This document shows, one piece after another, positions 15,948-23,134 of a stretch of 40,138 nucleotides of DNA; the first letter of the stretch is position 1; each line of letters starts with the position of its first letter. Location: IMG/VR virus record IMGVR_UViG_3300042323_000856, positions 1 through 40,138 of that record. One strand, written 5' to 3'. The notes below the pieces were generated by a model. It had not been told where the DNA came from and did no database searches. It saw only the letters and a list, made by a program, of their open reading frames with translations. Source of the stretch: a virus. Position numbers and translations under genes: made by a program.

Positions 15948-17720
15948 ATGGCAATTAATATTTTCACTCATATCCGCCGCAATTTATATGATAATGTCTA
16001 CAATTGCATAGTTAAAGATAAAGTTAATATAAACGAAAGAGATGAGGATACCGGCAACCCTCCTCTTATCGTAGCCGTGTCAGAAAACAATAAAGAAATT
16101 GTTGAATTATTATTGAATCATGGTGCTGATGTTAATTGTAAAGACTGGACAAGTAAAAATACAGCACTTGATATTGCAGAACAAAAAGGGTTTTTATCAA
16201 TTGTTGATACTCTTCAAAAACGTGGCGCAAAATACGGCAGTGGTAGCAGTTTTCATTTAGCCGCTAAAAATGGAGATATAGTCTCTATCGAAGAGATGTT
16301 GAACAAAGGACATACTTTAAATGAAGTTGATGCCGCAAAAGGCTGGACCGCTCTGCATTACGCGGCTCACTACGGACAAAAACATCTTGTAGAATATTTA
16401 TTAATCAAAGGTGCAGATGTTAACGCTAAAGACTTCTTAGGAAAGAATAATCCAATAGACGTATTAGCTTTAGGTAATAGAGGCGAAATAGTAAGAATAT
16501 TAACTAAAGCTGGCGCAAAATCTTCTGGCGGTTCAAGCCTTCATTTTTGTGCTGAAACAGGAGATTTTGAAGGTGTTCAAAAGTATTTTGATGTTGATGG
16601 TCGCATAAACGGTAGGGATGAAAAAAATGGATGGATGCCTATTCATTATGCCGTTAACGCTAACGATATAGAAATGGTCGAGTTTTTGATATGTTTAGGA
16701 GCTAATGTTAATGGAGCGGATTTTAAAGGCGAAATAGCTCCATTAGATTTGGCTTTTAAAACCGGCAATATTAAAATGCAAACACTGCTTCAATTAAAAG
16801 GAGCAGCAAGAAAGAAAAAAATCGACAATGGAGGCAACGGTAAAGACGTTACAATTCACATCAGCGAAGAATTTAAAAAACAAATGCAAGCTTATATTGA
16901 TAAAAGAAATGAAGAAGAAGATAAATTAAAAAAAATACACGAAGAAGAAGTCGCAAAAGATCCAAAGAAAAAAGATAAAAAAACAATCAACTGGAAAGAA
17001 TTTTTAAAAAGCAAAAACAAAGTCGTCGAAGAAAAGAAAATCGAAGAAGTTAAAAAAGTCGAAGCTCCGAAACCACTTAAAAAAATAATAAATCAAGTAG
17101 CAGCTATTGATGCTGAAGTTAAATCTAGTCGTCTTGAATTGGACAAAATACAAGATGGCTATATTTTTTTCATGGACATAGTTGGATATAGTAAAAAAAC
17201 CACTGATGAGCAGAGAAAATGCTTTAAAGATTTGGGCGAAATAGTTAAATCAACTATACAGTTTAAAACCGCAAACGCACTTGAAAAATTAATCGTTCTA
17301 CCGACAGGAGATGGAATGATTCTCGGATTTTTTACTTATCTTGAAGACGCTATCAATTGTGGCATTACCGTAGCAAAAGCTGTAAAAAATAGACCAGATT
17401 TAGAAATGAGAATGGGTATTCATTGTGGCGATGTTTGCCCGCTTGAAGATATCAATGGCAATTTAAACATTAGTGGCGATGGAATTAATTATGCACAAAG
17501 AGTAATGGATTCAGGAGAAACTAATCATTTATTAGTTAGTTCTGATGTTGTAGCTAAATACGATAGGCCAAATTATGTATTAGTCGAAGATCTTGGCGAC
17601 GTTACTGTTAAACATGGAGTTATTATGAGATTATATAGCTTATACGCATCTGACTTTGGAAACAAAGCGTTTCCAACTTCTAGGGTTAAAAAAACAGAAT
17701 CAACACCTAAAACAATATGA
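15948..17720 (+). CDS. Ankyrin-repeat class III nucleotide cyclase
   Basis: This 590-residue protein has ankyrin repeats over about 35-290 (for example GNPPLIVAVSENNKEIVELL, GWTALHYAAHYGQKHLVEYL, GWMPIHYAVNANDIEMVEFL). A Lys/Glu-rich linker follows (about 300-395), and a class III cyclase domain covers about 400-568. The metal-binding aspartates are D410 (FFMDIVGYS) and D455 (LPTGDGMILGF), and the transition-state pair is N514 and R518 (GDGINYAQRVM). The two base-selecting positions, Lys and Asp in adenylate cyclases, are Leu451 and Asn507 here, so the product is not predictable and need not be cAMP. Ankyrin repeats probably bind a protein partner that controls activity. It follows the MscS-like gene by 1 nt and overlaps the next gene by 4 nt. 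Confidence 0.88.
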   Translation: MAINIFTHIRRNLYDNVYNCIVKDKVNINERDEDTGNPPLIVAVSENNKEIVELLLNHGADVNCKDWTSKNTALDIAEQKGFLSIVDTLQKRGAKYGSGSSFHLAAKNGDIVSIEEMLNKGHTLNEVDAAKGWTALHYAAHYGQKHLVEYLLIKGADVNAKDFLGKNNPIDVLALGNRGEIVRILTKAGAKSSGGSSLHFCAETGDFEGVQKYFDVDGRINGRDEKNGWMPIHYAVNANDIEMVEFLICLGANVNGADFKGEIAPLDLAFKTGNIKMQTLLQLKGAARKKKIDNGGNGKDVTIHISEEFKKQMQAYIDKRNEEEDKLKKIHEEEVAKDPKKKDKKTINWKEFLKSKNKVVEEKKIEEVKKVEAPKPLKKIINQVAAIDAEVKSSRLELDKIQDGYIFFMDIVGYSKKTTDEQRKCFKDLGEIVKSTIQFKTANALEKLIVLPTGDGMILGFFTYLEDAINCGITVAKAVKNRPDLEMRMGIHCGDVCPLEDINGNLNISGDGINYAQRVMDSGETNHLLVSSDVVAKYDRPNYVLVEDLGDVTVKHGVIMRLYSLYASDFGNKAFPTSRVKKTESTPKTI

Positions 17721-17929
17721 AAATGGCACCTTTAACAAGACAATACCATCCAAGTATTGTTGATACTAATTTAGATATATATAAAGTAAAAGATAGAGTT
17801 ATGGCCGCTCCAATAAGCCCCACTCCAGACCCTTTTCAAGTGACTGACATACTTGGCTCAAACAGGATCAATGAAACTAAAATTAAAATAGTAGTTTATA
17901 ACTCTAAAGGTCTTTTTTATTTTATATAG
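17717..17929 (+). CDS. Small hypothetical protein after the cyclase
   Basis: This 70-residue protein is coupled to the cyclase by an ATGA overlap. The N-terminal half is proline-rich and extended (APISPTPDPFQVTD); the C-terminus is basic and then hydrophobic (VVYNSKGLFYFI). No domain is recognised. Its position makes it a candidate partner of the cyclase operon. It ends in TAG. Confidence 0.55.
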   Translation: MKMAPLTRQYHPSIVDTNLDIYKVKDRVMAAPISPTPDPFQVTDILGSNRINETKIKIVVYNSKGLFYFI

Positions 17930-17988
17930 ACTTAAAAAATACTAAAATTTAACATTAAAAAAACAACGCTCCCAAAGCTCTGTTTCTA

Positions 17989-17994
17989 GTGTAA
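17989..17994 (+). promoter_or_regulatory. GTGTAA start-proximal motif (8 nt before ATG)
   Basis: GTGTAA ends exactly 8 nt before the ATG at 18003. No -35 box is visible at 16-18 nt upstream. The upstream 60 nt are AT-rich and hold no gene. Confidence 0.5.
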
Positions 17995-18002
17995 AAAACT
18001 AC

Positions 18003-18224
18003 ATGTCAGACAAGTACGAAAATAATAGTTACGATGCTGTTCTCTCAAGAATGGAACAAAAATTAGATACTATCTCTGACAATATAGACGATATTAAAAA
18101 AAGCCACAAAGACTTAGAAACGCGAGTCGCTGGCCTTGAGTATTTTAAATATTATTTAGCAGGAATAGTTGCGGCGGTTTCAGTTGGGGCTAATTATTTA
18201 ATGAACAAAATAAAAGGCGTTTGA
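18003..18224 (+). CDS. XhlA-like coiled-coil membrane protein
   Basis: The 73-residue protein has a coiled coil (about 12-48: LSRMEQKLDTISDNIDDIKK and on to LETRVAGLE) followed by one C-terminal membrane helix (about 50-66, YLAGIVAAVSVGANYLM) and a basic end. This is the layout of XhlA/hemolysin-type phage proteins that act with holins in lysis. The likeness is one of architecture, not strong sequence identity. No endolysin is seen in this window, so a different membrane role is also possible. Confidence 0.6.
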   Translation: MSDKYENNSYDAVLSRMEQKLDTISDNIDDIKKSHKDLETRVAGLEYFKYYLAGIVAAVSVGANYLMNKIKGV

Positions 18225-18237
18225 CGAAAAAAACTTG

Positions 18238-18273
18238 TTGACTTCTCGCTAAAATGGTGTAAAATCATACACC
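18238..18273 (+). promoter_or_regulatory. Promoter plus start-abutting hairpin of the outer-membrane protein gene
   Basis: TTGACT (18238-18243), a 16-nt spacer and TAAAAT (18260-18265) precede the ATG at 18275 by 9 nt. The hairpin GGTGTA (18256-18261) with TACACC (18268-18273) overlaps the -10 and ends 1 nt before the ATG. An operator palindrome or leaderless start control is likely. Confidence 0.65.
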
Positions 18274-18274
18274 T

Positions 18275-18982
18275 ATGATTAAGTCATTTAAGTTATTCAT
18301 CGTATCGGTTCTAGCCTCAGTCGCAGTTTTTGCTGCGGATGCCGAGGAATCAACAATCAACGCCAGTATTAACGCTGGTTACAACAACCACTACATCGTC
18401 AATGGTCTAGCAAAGACTGGCGGATCAGCATTTGCTGGTTTCGATATTGGAAAGACCTATTTTGGTGTAGATGCTTACGTCGGTGGTGTCGTTCTTCCTA
18501 ATTCTAATAACATCGACGAATCTCATTGGAAGGTGGGTGTTGGCAAGGCTCTAAAGATTACCGAAAAGTTCTCCCTTCGCGGTGATTTGCAAGTTCTTCG
18601 CCATCAAAGCTCAATTCTTGGAGGTCGTAATTCCACTGAAATCGCTCCAAAGATTGCCTTGGTAAATCCATATCTAACTCCTTATATCCGTGGTTCACAT
18701 GACTTTAACCTTGGTCAATCAGGTTATATCGTTGGTGTTGAACGCCCAACCGATGTGTTCGGCTGGTTCACTGTTACTCCTGCTGTCGAGTATGGTAAGT
18801 TTACTGATTATGATGTCGTAGCAGCCAAGATTGGTGTTTCTCGCACTTTCTTTAATCACCTTCAACCTTATGCTGAAGTTGGATATTATGACAATAATTT
18901 TCAGTCTTCCAAGTATAACTTCGCACGCCAAGAGTTCAGCGGTGATGTAGTTGCTATTGCGGGAGTTCGCTGGAACTTCTAA
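18275..18982 (+). CDS. Outer-membrane beta-barrel (porin-like) protein
   Basis: This 235-residue protein has a classical signal peptide (about 1-21, LFIVSVLASVAVFAAD). A run of amphipathic strands typical of a small outer-membrane barrel follows (NAGYNNHYIVNGLAKTGGSA, FAGFDIGKTYFGVDAYVGGV and so on), and the protein ends in VRWNF, whose terminal Phe is the BAM-complex recognition signal. It is a self-contained unit with its own promoter and terminator. Lys is written almost only as AAG, unlike the AAA-rich neighbours, so it is probably strongly expressed or came from elsewhere. Phage-coded barrels can change the host surface, for example to block superinfection; that role is inferred. Confidence 0.75.
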   Translation: MIKSFKLFIVSVLASVAVFAADAEESTINASINAGYNNHYIVNGLAKTGGSAFAGFDIGKTYFGVDAYVGGVVLPNSNNIDESHWKVGVGKALKITEKFSLRGDLQVLRHQSSILGGRNSTEIAPKIALVNPYLTPYIRGSHDFNLGQSGYIVGVERPTDVFGWFTVTPAVEYGKFTDYDVVAAKIGVSRTFFNHLQPYAEVGYYDNNFQSSKYNFARQEFSGDVVAIAGVRWNF

Positions 18983-19008
18983 TAGTGAACGATATTTAGT
19001 CAAATATA

Positions 19009-19035
19009 CCGTTAACGAAAGTTAGCGGTTTTTTT
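19009..19035 (+). terminator. Intrinsic terminator after the outer-membrane protein gene
   Basis: CCGTTAAC (19009-19016) pairs with GTTAGCGG (19021-19028, one G-T pair) around a GAAA tetraloop, followed by seven T (19029-19035). The next promoter begins 3 nt later. Confidence 0.9.
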
Positions 19036-19038
19036 GTG

Positions 19039-19066
19039 TTGACAATTTTGATTTTTCTGCTATTTT
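19039..19066 (+). promoter_or_regulatory. Promoter of the 19073 HNH gene
   Basis: TTGACA (19039-19044), a 16-nt spacer ending in TGC, and TATTTT (19061-19066). The ATG at 19073 is 6 nt after the -10, so the mRNA should start at or within the start codon region. Confidence 0.75.
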
Positions 19067-19072
19067 CATAGT

Positions 19073-19666
19073 ATGTCAAGTTATTCTAATCAAATAACCA
19101 CTTTACTTTTAGATTCTTCGTTTATGCCTTACACCTTTTTAACGGGTAGGGCTACATTCTTGCATTTAATAAAAAATAATATCAAATGCTTTGATGCGAG
19201 CGAAAATCTAATAGATAACAATCTGCAATGGATTTCTAATCAGGGAATTGATTTTCACGAAGATCAACCTTTTTTAACTTCTAAAGATAGAATTTGGTTT
19301 TTACCCACTACCGCTGTTATCAAAGCTTCTTTTTATTCAAAAAGAAAAAAAATGCCTCGCACATTGAGTCTTCAAAAATTATGCATTATTTTTGATTATA
19401 CTTGTCAAATTTGTTACGATCAATTTGATAAAAAAGATATGACTGTGGAACATATCTTTCCACGCTCCAAAGGTGGAACTAAAGAAATAGAAAACATCAC
19501 GCTTACCTGTGCGCGGTGTAATCAAATAAAGAAAGACTTATATCCATTTTTAGACAATAAGAATCGCGATATAAAATCTGTTCCAATGCCTATTCCCGTA
19601 CTCCCTAACAAGCCAGTAAAAAATAGAGAAGAATGGCAAAAGTATTTTATTTATAAAAAAATATGA
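19073..19666 (+). CDS. HNH endonuclease
   Basis: This 197-residue protein has a C-terminal HNH nuclease domain (about 108-165). It has the zinc-binding CQICYDQF, the catalytic strand TVEHIFPRSKGGTKEIEN, and the second Cys pair in CARCNQIKKD. The form is the McrA/restriction-type HNH rather than the intron type. The N-terminal 100 residues are unrecognised and may choose the DNA target. It is the first gene of a leaderless-looking transcript that continues through 21166. It may be a homing enzyme or a packaging or host-DNA nuclease. Confidence 0.85.
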   Translation: MSSYSNQITTLLLDSSFMPYTFLTGRATFLHLIKNNIKCFDASENLIDNNLQWISNQGIDFHEDQPFLTSKDRIWFLPTTAVIKASFYSKRKKMPRTLSLQKLCIIFDYTCQICYDQFDKKDMTVEHIFPRSKGGTKEIENITLTCARCNQIKKDLYPFLDNKNRDIKSVPMPIPVLPNKPVKNREEWQKYFIYKKI

Positions 19667-19848
19667 ACGTATCTGAATTCGAAAGAAATAAACCAGTTAA
19701 TACTTTTAGAAAAATAAAAGAACTCGAAAAACTAATTAAAGAAGAACAGATAAAAACCGAAAATCTTTACGCCAATCGTATCGCCACTCTTGACACGATG
19801 CTAAAATCCGTGCATGATCTCATGGAGTCGTTTAAAAAAGGCGAATAA
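19663..19848 (+). CDS. Small coiled-coil hypothetical protein
   Basis: The 61-residue, almost fully helical protein has heptad-like spacing (FRKIKELEKLIKEEQIKTEN). It overlaps the HNH gene by 4 nt (ATGA) and the next start by 1 nt. Function is unknown; it probably dimerises. Confidence 0.65.
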   Translation: MNVSEFERNKPVNTFRKIKELEKLIKEEQIKTENLYANRIATLDTMLKSVHDLMESFKKGE

Positions 19849-20492
19849 TGAGCTATCTATCGACAAATATACCAACTCAGTTAGGATACTTAGATACTTC
19901 TTTTCTTACTGACAGTGCGCCAAGAACAACAGGAAAATTTATTCCTGTAGAAATATTTTCTATAGTATCTATACCTCGACGATGTTTGATGTTTAATGTC
20001 ATGAGTGAATACGGCGCACAATTTGCCAGAGTGCCTATTCATTATCTTTTCAATAGTGAACAACCTATCACCAAATATGAGTTAGACTGGTTGCAACTAT
20101 GGGATACTTATAGTTATTATTTTACAATTCAAAGATTTGAATATTTAAAAAATAGCAGCGCATATATTTATCTTAAAGATAAGAGAATGCATGTTGCAAA
20201 ATATCTATTCACAATTGATTGGTGCAATGGTGAAGATTATAATTTAGGCTATTCTGAAATATCTGCTGGACATAAATGCGCTCATATTTTTTGGGGCGAA
20301 GGCGGACAAATGTTCGCTCAACCAAACAATAGAATAATTTTTAGAGATGGTGGAGCATGGATATCTAGCAAACTTCCTGTAGAAGCGAAAACGTGGAAAC
20401 CGTTTTCTAAAGAATTTTCCTGTGAAGGTCTCGCTCACAAGTGGACCGCAGGGGACGCTGAATTAATGTATTATGAGTTTCAATCCGAATAA
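19848..20492 (+). CDS. Conserved phage hypothetical protein
   Basis: This 214-residue protein is rich in Trp, Tyr and Phe, with a mixed alpha/beta look and no signal peptide. Features include FGxxP-free segments such as SIPRRCLMFNVMSEYG, an ELDWLQLW helix, and a C-terminal WKPFSKEFSCEGLAHKW. It overlaps the deaminase gene by 20 nt. I do not recognise a named domain; the placement suggests nucleotide metabolism or structural assembly but does not decide it. Confidence 0.65.
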   Translation: MSYLSTNIPTQLGYLDTSFLTDSAPRTTGKFIPVEIFSIVSIPRRCLMFNVMSEYGAQFARVPIHYLFNSEQPITKYELDWLQLWDTYSYYFTIQRFEYLKNSSAYIYLKDKRMHVAKYLFTIDWCNGEDYNLGYSEISAGHKCAHIFWGEGGQMFAQPNNRIIFRDGGAWISSKLPVEAKTWKPFSKEFSCEGLAHKWTAGDAELMYYEFQSE

Positions 20493-20991
20493 CCCAAGAT
20501 TAAGTAAACCAGAATATGGATGTTATATCGCTCTTTCCGCAAGATCGCGATCTGAAGATCCTCACACACAAGTAGGCGTTGCGCTATTCGACCAAGAATG
20601 GCGAACAGTGTCTACTGGCTTTAATGGATTCGGTCCCGGTTTTTTACCAAAAGAAGATGTTTTTAAAGATCGCGAAACTAAATCTTGTTTAATTAATCAT
20701 GCCGAAATCAATGCTATTTTATATGCATCTCGTCAACCGCACTACGCTTGTATGGTTTACAGCCCGTGTGTTCATTGCGCCAAAACCATTGCGGCTTCAA
20801 AAATAAAAAATGTTTATTTCATTCAACAATATATAAAAGGCTCGGTTCAAGAACCTGATTTAAAGTACCAAGAAATATTTAAATTTTATGGAATAAACAA
20901 CATCCAATTGAATAATAAGAGTATCGAAAAAATCTTGCATTGGGTCAAAAAAGACCAAGATTTTTTACAAGCTCTATATGTCAAACCATAA
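20473..20991 (+). CDS. Deoxycytidylate (dCMP) deaminase family protein
   Basis: This 172-residue zinc deaminase has HAE at 76-78 (zinc ligand and catalytic Glu) and the PCVHC motif at 98-102 (SPCVHCAKTIAASKI). KNVYFIQQY follows, as in dCMP deaminases, and an N-terminal SARSRSEDPHTQVG matches the start of that family. It converts dCMP to dUMP, the substrate of thymidylate synthase (ThyX at 32866). It starts 20 nt inside the previous gene and overlaps the next by 14 nt. Confidence 0.88.
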   Translation: MSFNPNNPRLSKPEYGCYIALSARSRSEDPHTQVGVALFDQEWRTVSTGFNGFGPGFLPKEDVFKDRETKSCLINHAEINAILYASRQPHYACMVYSPCVHCAKTIAASKIKNVYFIQQYIKGSVQEPDLKYQEIFKFYGINNIQLNNKSIEKILHWVKKDQDFLQALYVKP

Positions 20992-21166
20992 AAAAATAGT
21001 TGAAGATTCCGCTGCATTTTTTAATAAAGAGGTTGACAAGGTTATTTTAAAAACAACGAGAGCAAAAACAGAAAAAAGCAGATTAAAATATTTGAAACAA
21101 TTGATAGCGTTAAAAAACAGAATAACTTTAGAAGTGAAAATGTTGGGAGATCTCGATAATTTTTGA
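20978..21166 (+). CDS. Small basic helical hypothetical protein
   Basis: This 62-residue Lys-rich helical protein (RAKTEKSRLKYLKQLIALKN) may bind nucleic acid or form a coiled coil. It overlaps the deaminase gene by 14 nt and ends the transcript 9 nt before the promoter at 21176. Confidence 0.6.
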   Translation: MSNHKKIVEDSAAFFNKEVDKVILKTTRAKTEKSRLKYLKQLIALKNRITLEVKMLGDLDNF

Positions 21167-21175
21167 AATCACCCC

Positions 21176-21203
21176 TTGACAGCCTCAAAAAATCTGCTAA
21201 AGT
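21176..21203 (+). promoter_or_regulatory. Strong promoter for the DUF736-like gene
   Basis: TTGACA (21176-21181), a 16-nt spacer ending in TGC, and TAAAGT (21198-21203). It is nearly identical to the promoters at 11 and 39778, including C-rich then A-rich spacer halves. Unlike those, the main gene starts 101 nt downstream, leaving a leader of about 95 nt. Confidence 0.75.
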
Positions 21204-21227
21204 GAGTTCGCGTAAATAATTGCTAAC

Positions 21228-21299
21228 ATGAAGATAAAAATTAGTGCTACTATTAATAATAATATTCACTTCGTTAGTTTTAGTTATACATCACAATAA
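21228..21299 (+). CDS. Possible 23-codon leader peptide
   Basis: An ATG at 21228 opens a 23-residue frame (MKIKISATINNNIHFVSFSY...) that ends 5 nt before the ATG of the next gene. It fills the otherwise empty leader between the promoter and the DUF736-like gene. No homology or ribosome site supports it, so it may simply be untranslated leader. Confidence 0.25.
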   Translation: MKIKISATINNNIHFVSFSYTSQ

Positions 21300-21304
21300 A
21301 AAAT

Positions 21305-21628
21305 ATGAGTAATACCACAGATAAGCAATCAGATTGGAAGAATCGTGAAGTTGGTGCACTTTGGAAGAAAGCAGCCGCTAATGGAAAGAGTTCGTTTTGT
21401 ACTGGCTATATCATTTCTGATGAGCTAGGAAACAAAGTGAAGCAACGAGTAATCATGTTCAGTAATAAGACGAAGAGTAATGAGAAGTCGCCAGACTTTA
21501 TTATTTATTTGTCTAACGAGCAAGAGAACGGCGAAGCTACTACAGCACCAGCGAAGGCAAAGACTGCACCACCTAAGCGAGTACCGCAACCAGCGTCTGT
21601 TGAAGATGATGATGGTATTCCAATGTGA
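21305..21628 (+). CDS. DUF736-like protein with SSB-type acidic tail
   Basis: This 107-residue protein has a compact domain (about 10-77) with the pattern GALWKKAAANGKSSFCTGYI ... RVIMFSNKTKSNEKSPDF. That pattern of small phage proteins resembles DUF736 and probably folds as a small OB-like barrel. An Ala/Pro/Lys linker follows, and the tail ends VEDDDGIPM, very like the DDDIPF tip of SSB that recruits DNA-repair partners. A ssDNA- or SSB-related role is likely but inferred. The gene is its own unit: strong promoter at 21176, terminator at 21636, and AAG-rich codon use, all pointing to high expression. Confidence 0.65.
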   Translation: MSNTTDKQSDWKNREVGALWKKAAANGKSSFCTGYIISDELGNKVKQRVIMFSNKTKSNEKSPDFIIYLSNEQENGEATTAPAKAKTAPPKRVPQPASVEDDDGIPM

Positions 21629-21635
21629 ATGAGCG

Positions 21636-21661
21636 AAGCCCCCAGAAATGGGGGCTTTTTT
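21636..21661 (+). terminator. Strong intrinsic terminator
   Basis: AAGCCCCCA (21636-21644) pairs perfectly with TGGGGGCTT (21649-21657) around GAAA, followed by a T-tract (21656-21661). The next start codon (21662) touches the T-tract. Confidence 0.93.
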
Positions 21662-22153
21662 ATGATAACTTTAGAAACGTATCAACCATTCAACAACTCT
21701 AAAGACTTCGAAAGAATCTATTTTCAATCGGAATCTTCTTTGTTTTTGTATTATAAAGATCTTAATTTTTTTAAAAATTCAATACTTAAATGCGCCATAT
21801 CCAATAAAACGATAGAATTATTCTATAGAGAAAATAAGCTTATAGGATATTTTATTTATGAGATAAATAAACAAACTATCCATATTCATTTTTATTACAT
21901 CTGCCCTAAAAATAGAAACAGGAAATATGGCAGACAGTTTAGAAATCTTTTGTACAATAAATTACAAGATAAATTTCAAAATTTAAGGTTTTCTATAAAT
22001 AAAAAAAATCACGCTTCTATAAATGCGGCAAAAAAAACTTGTTTAAATTTGAATTTAAAAATAAATTATTTGAATGATTTATGTTTGCATTCAAGACAAT
22101 TTCACTTTTTCGCAGAAAAGTCTTTGACATCTTCCGAAAAGCTGATATCGTGA
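21662..22153 (+). CDS. GNAT-like acetyltransferase
   Basis: This 163-residue protein looks like a GNAT fold: strand NKLIGYFIYEI, then IHIHFYYICP and the acetyl-CoA loop-helix region CPKNRNRKYGRQFRNLLY (a variant of the R/Q-x-x-G-x-G/A motif), then a later NHASINAAKKT. Its substrate is unknown. The ATG at 21662 directly follows a terminator, so transcription must come from read-through or an unseen promoter. The upstream in-frame start would place 11 codons inside the terminator and is rejected. Its last 30 nt hold the UvdE promoter. Confidence 0.6.
   Translation: MITLETYQPFNNSKDFERIYFQSESSLFLYYKDLNFFKNSILKCAISNKTIELFYRENKLIGYFIYEINKQTIHIHFYYICPKNRNRKYGRQFRNLLYNKLQDKFQNLRFSINKKNHASINAAKKTCLNLNLKINYLNDLCLHSRQFHFFAEKSLTSSEKLIS
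22124..22151 (+). promoter_or_regulatory. UvdE promoter inside the GNAT gene end
   Basis: TTGACA (22124-22129), a 16-nt spacer ending in TGA, and TATCGT (22146-22151). The ATG at 22159 is 7 nt downstream, which decides the UvdE start. Confidence 0.65.
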
Positions 22154-22158
22154 TCAAG

Positions 22159-23103
22159 ATGAAATATGGACTCGTTTGCATTTCTGAACTTTTGCGGGAT
22201 AAAAATCCCGAATTAGCGTTCAAAACCATGACTCGTACTCAGTTCCTTAAAAAGGATCGTGACGAATCTATCGCTGAACTTTCTCGCCGCATCTCTCATA
22301 ACCTTACGGTTACGATTGAAACACTGAAGCATTGTAAAGAAGTAGGTATCAAACATTATCGCTTGTCTTGCAAACTGTTTCCTTTGGTTACTGATCCTAC
22401 TCTTAAGATTCAAGTTGAATTGCTTCCTTACTGGAGTATTCTTGAGCAAAAGTTGATGGAGATTGGCCGTGTATCTCGCGAACTAAATATTACGATGTCA
22501 ATTCATCCTGATCAGTTCGTGGTTCTTGGATCTAATTCTGATGATATCTGCACTAAATCCATAGCGGAACTTAATTTTCATGCTTGGGTTTTAGATCAAA
22601 TGAAGATGCCGCAAACTCATCAATGTCCTATTAATATTCATCCTAGTTTATCTAATTTTGAATCTGCTGAGAAGTTTGTTGACAAGTTTATTCTTAATTT
22701 TTTCCGTTGCGATATGGGAGTTCGCAATCGCTTAGTCTTGGAAAACGAAGATAAAGGCTTCTGGACTTGCAGTAATCTTTATGATTATTTTCATAACTAT
22801 ATGAAACAAACTTATAGTTTTTACTTTCCTTTGACTTATGATAACTTGCACGATACTGCCAACCCAAGCATCTTGCCTGATGGTTCTGTCGTATCTTTTA
22901 AAAATAATTTCATGCGATTTTTTCAGACTTGGGATTTTCCCCCGGTATTTCATTGGTCTGAAGCTGAAGTTGGTACAAAAAGGAATCACGCCAAGAACCT
23001 AACTACCGCTCCTCCTGATATGGGTCTTGATGTTACTTGGGAGATCGAAGTGAAAGGCAAAGACAAAGCTTTCATTCATCTAATCAAGCGTCTTCATAAT
23101 TGA
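22159..23103 (+). CDS. uvsE: UV damage endonuclease (UvdE/UvsE)
   Basis: This 314-residue TIM-barrel enzyme nicks DNA 5' of pyrimidine dimers and other lesions, starting an alternative excision repair. Family blocks are YGLVCISELL at the start, NLTVTIETLKHCKEVGIKHY, YRLSCKLFPLVTD, SIHPDQFVVLGS with metal-binding His and Asp, NIHPS, RLVLENEDKGFW, PLTYDNLHDTAN and PPVFHWSEAE. Start 22159 (MKYGLVCIS) is chosen over an in-frame ATG 26 codons earlier because it follows the promoter by 7 nt and matches the usual family start. It is probably transcribed alone as a leaderless mRNA. Confidence 0.92.
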   Translation: MKYGLVCISELLRDKNPELAFKTMTRTQFLKKDRDESIAELSRRISHNLTVTIETLKHCKEVGIKHYRLSCKLFPLVTDPTLKIQVELLPYWSILEQKLMEIGRVSRELNITMSIHPDQFVVLGSNSDDICTKSIAELNFHAWVLDQMKMPQTHQCPINIHPSLSNFESAEKFVDKFILNFFRCDMGVRNRLVLENEDKGFWTCSNLYDYFHNYMKQTYSFYFPLTYDNLHDTANPSILPDGSVVSFKNNFMRFFQTWDFPPVFHWSEAEVGTKRNHAKNLTTAPPDMGLDVTWEIEVKGKDKAFIHLIKRLHN

Positions 23104-23128
23104 AAAATACGCTATTCATATATATTAT
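23100..23128 (+). promoter_or_regulatory. Promoter of the 23135 small gene
   Basis: TTGAAA (23100-23105), a 17-nt spacer and TATTAT (23123-23128), with ATG at 23135 6 nt after the -10. It repeats the leaderless spacing seen elsewhere. Confidence 0.55.
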
Positions 23129-23134
23129 TAATAC

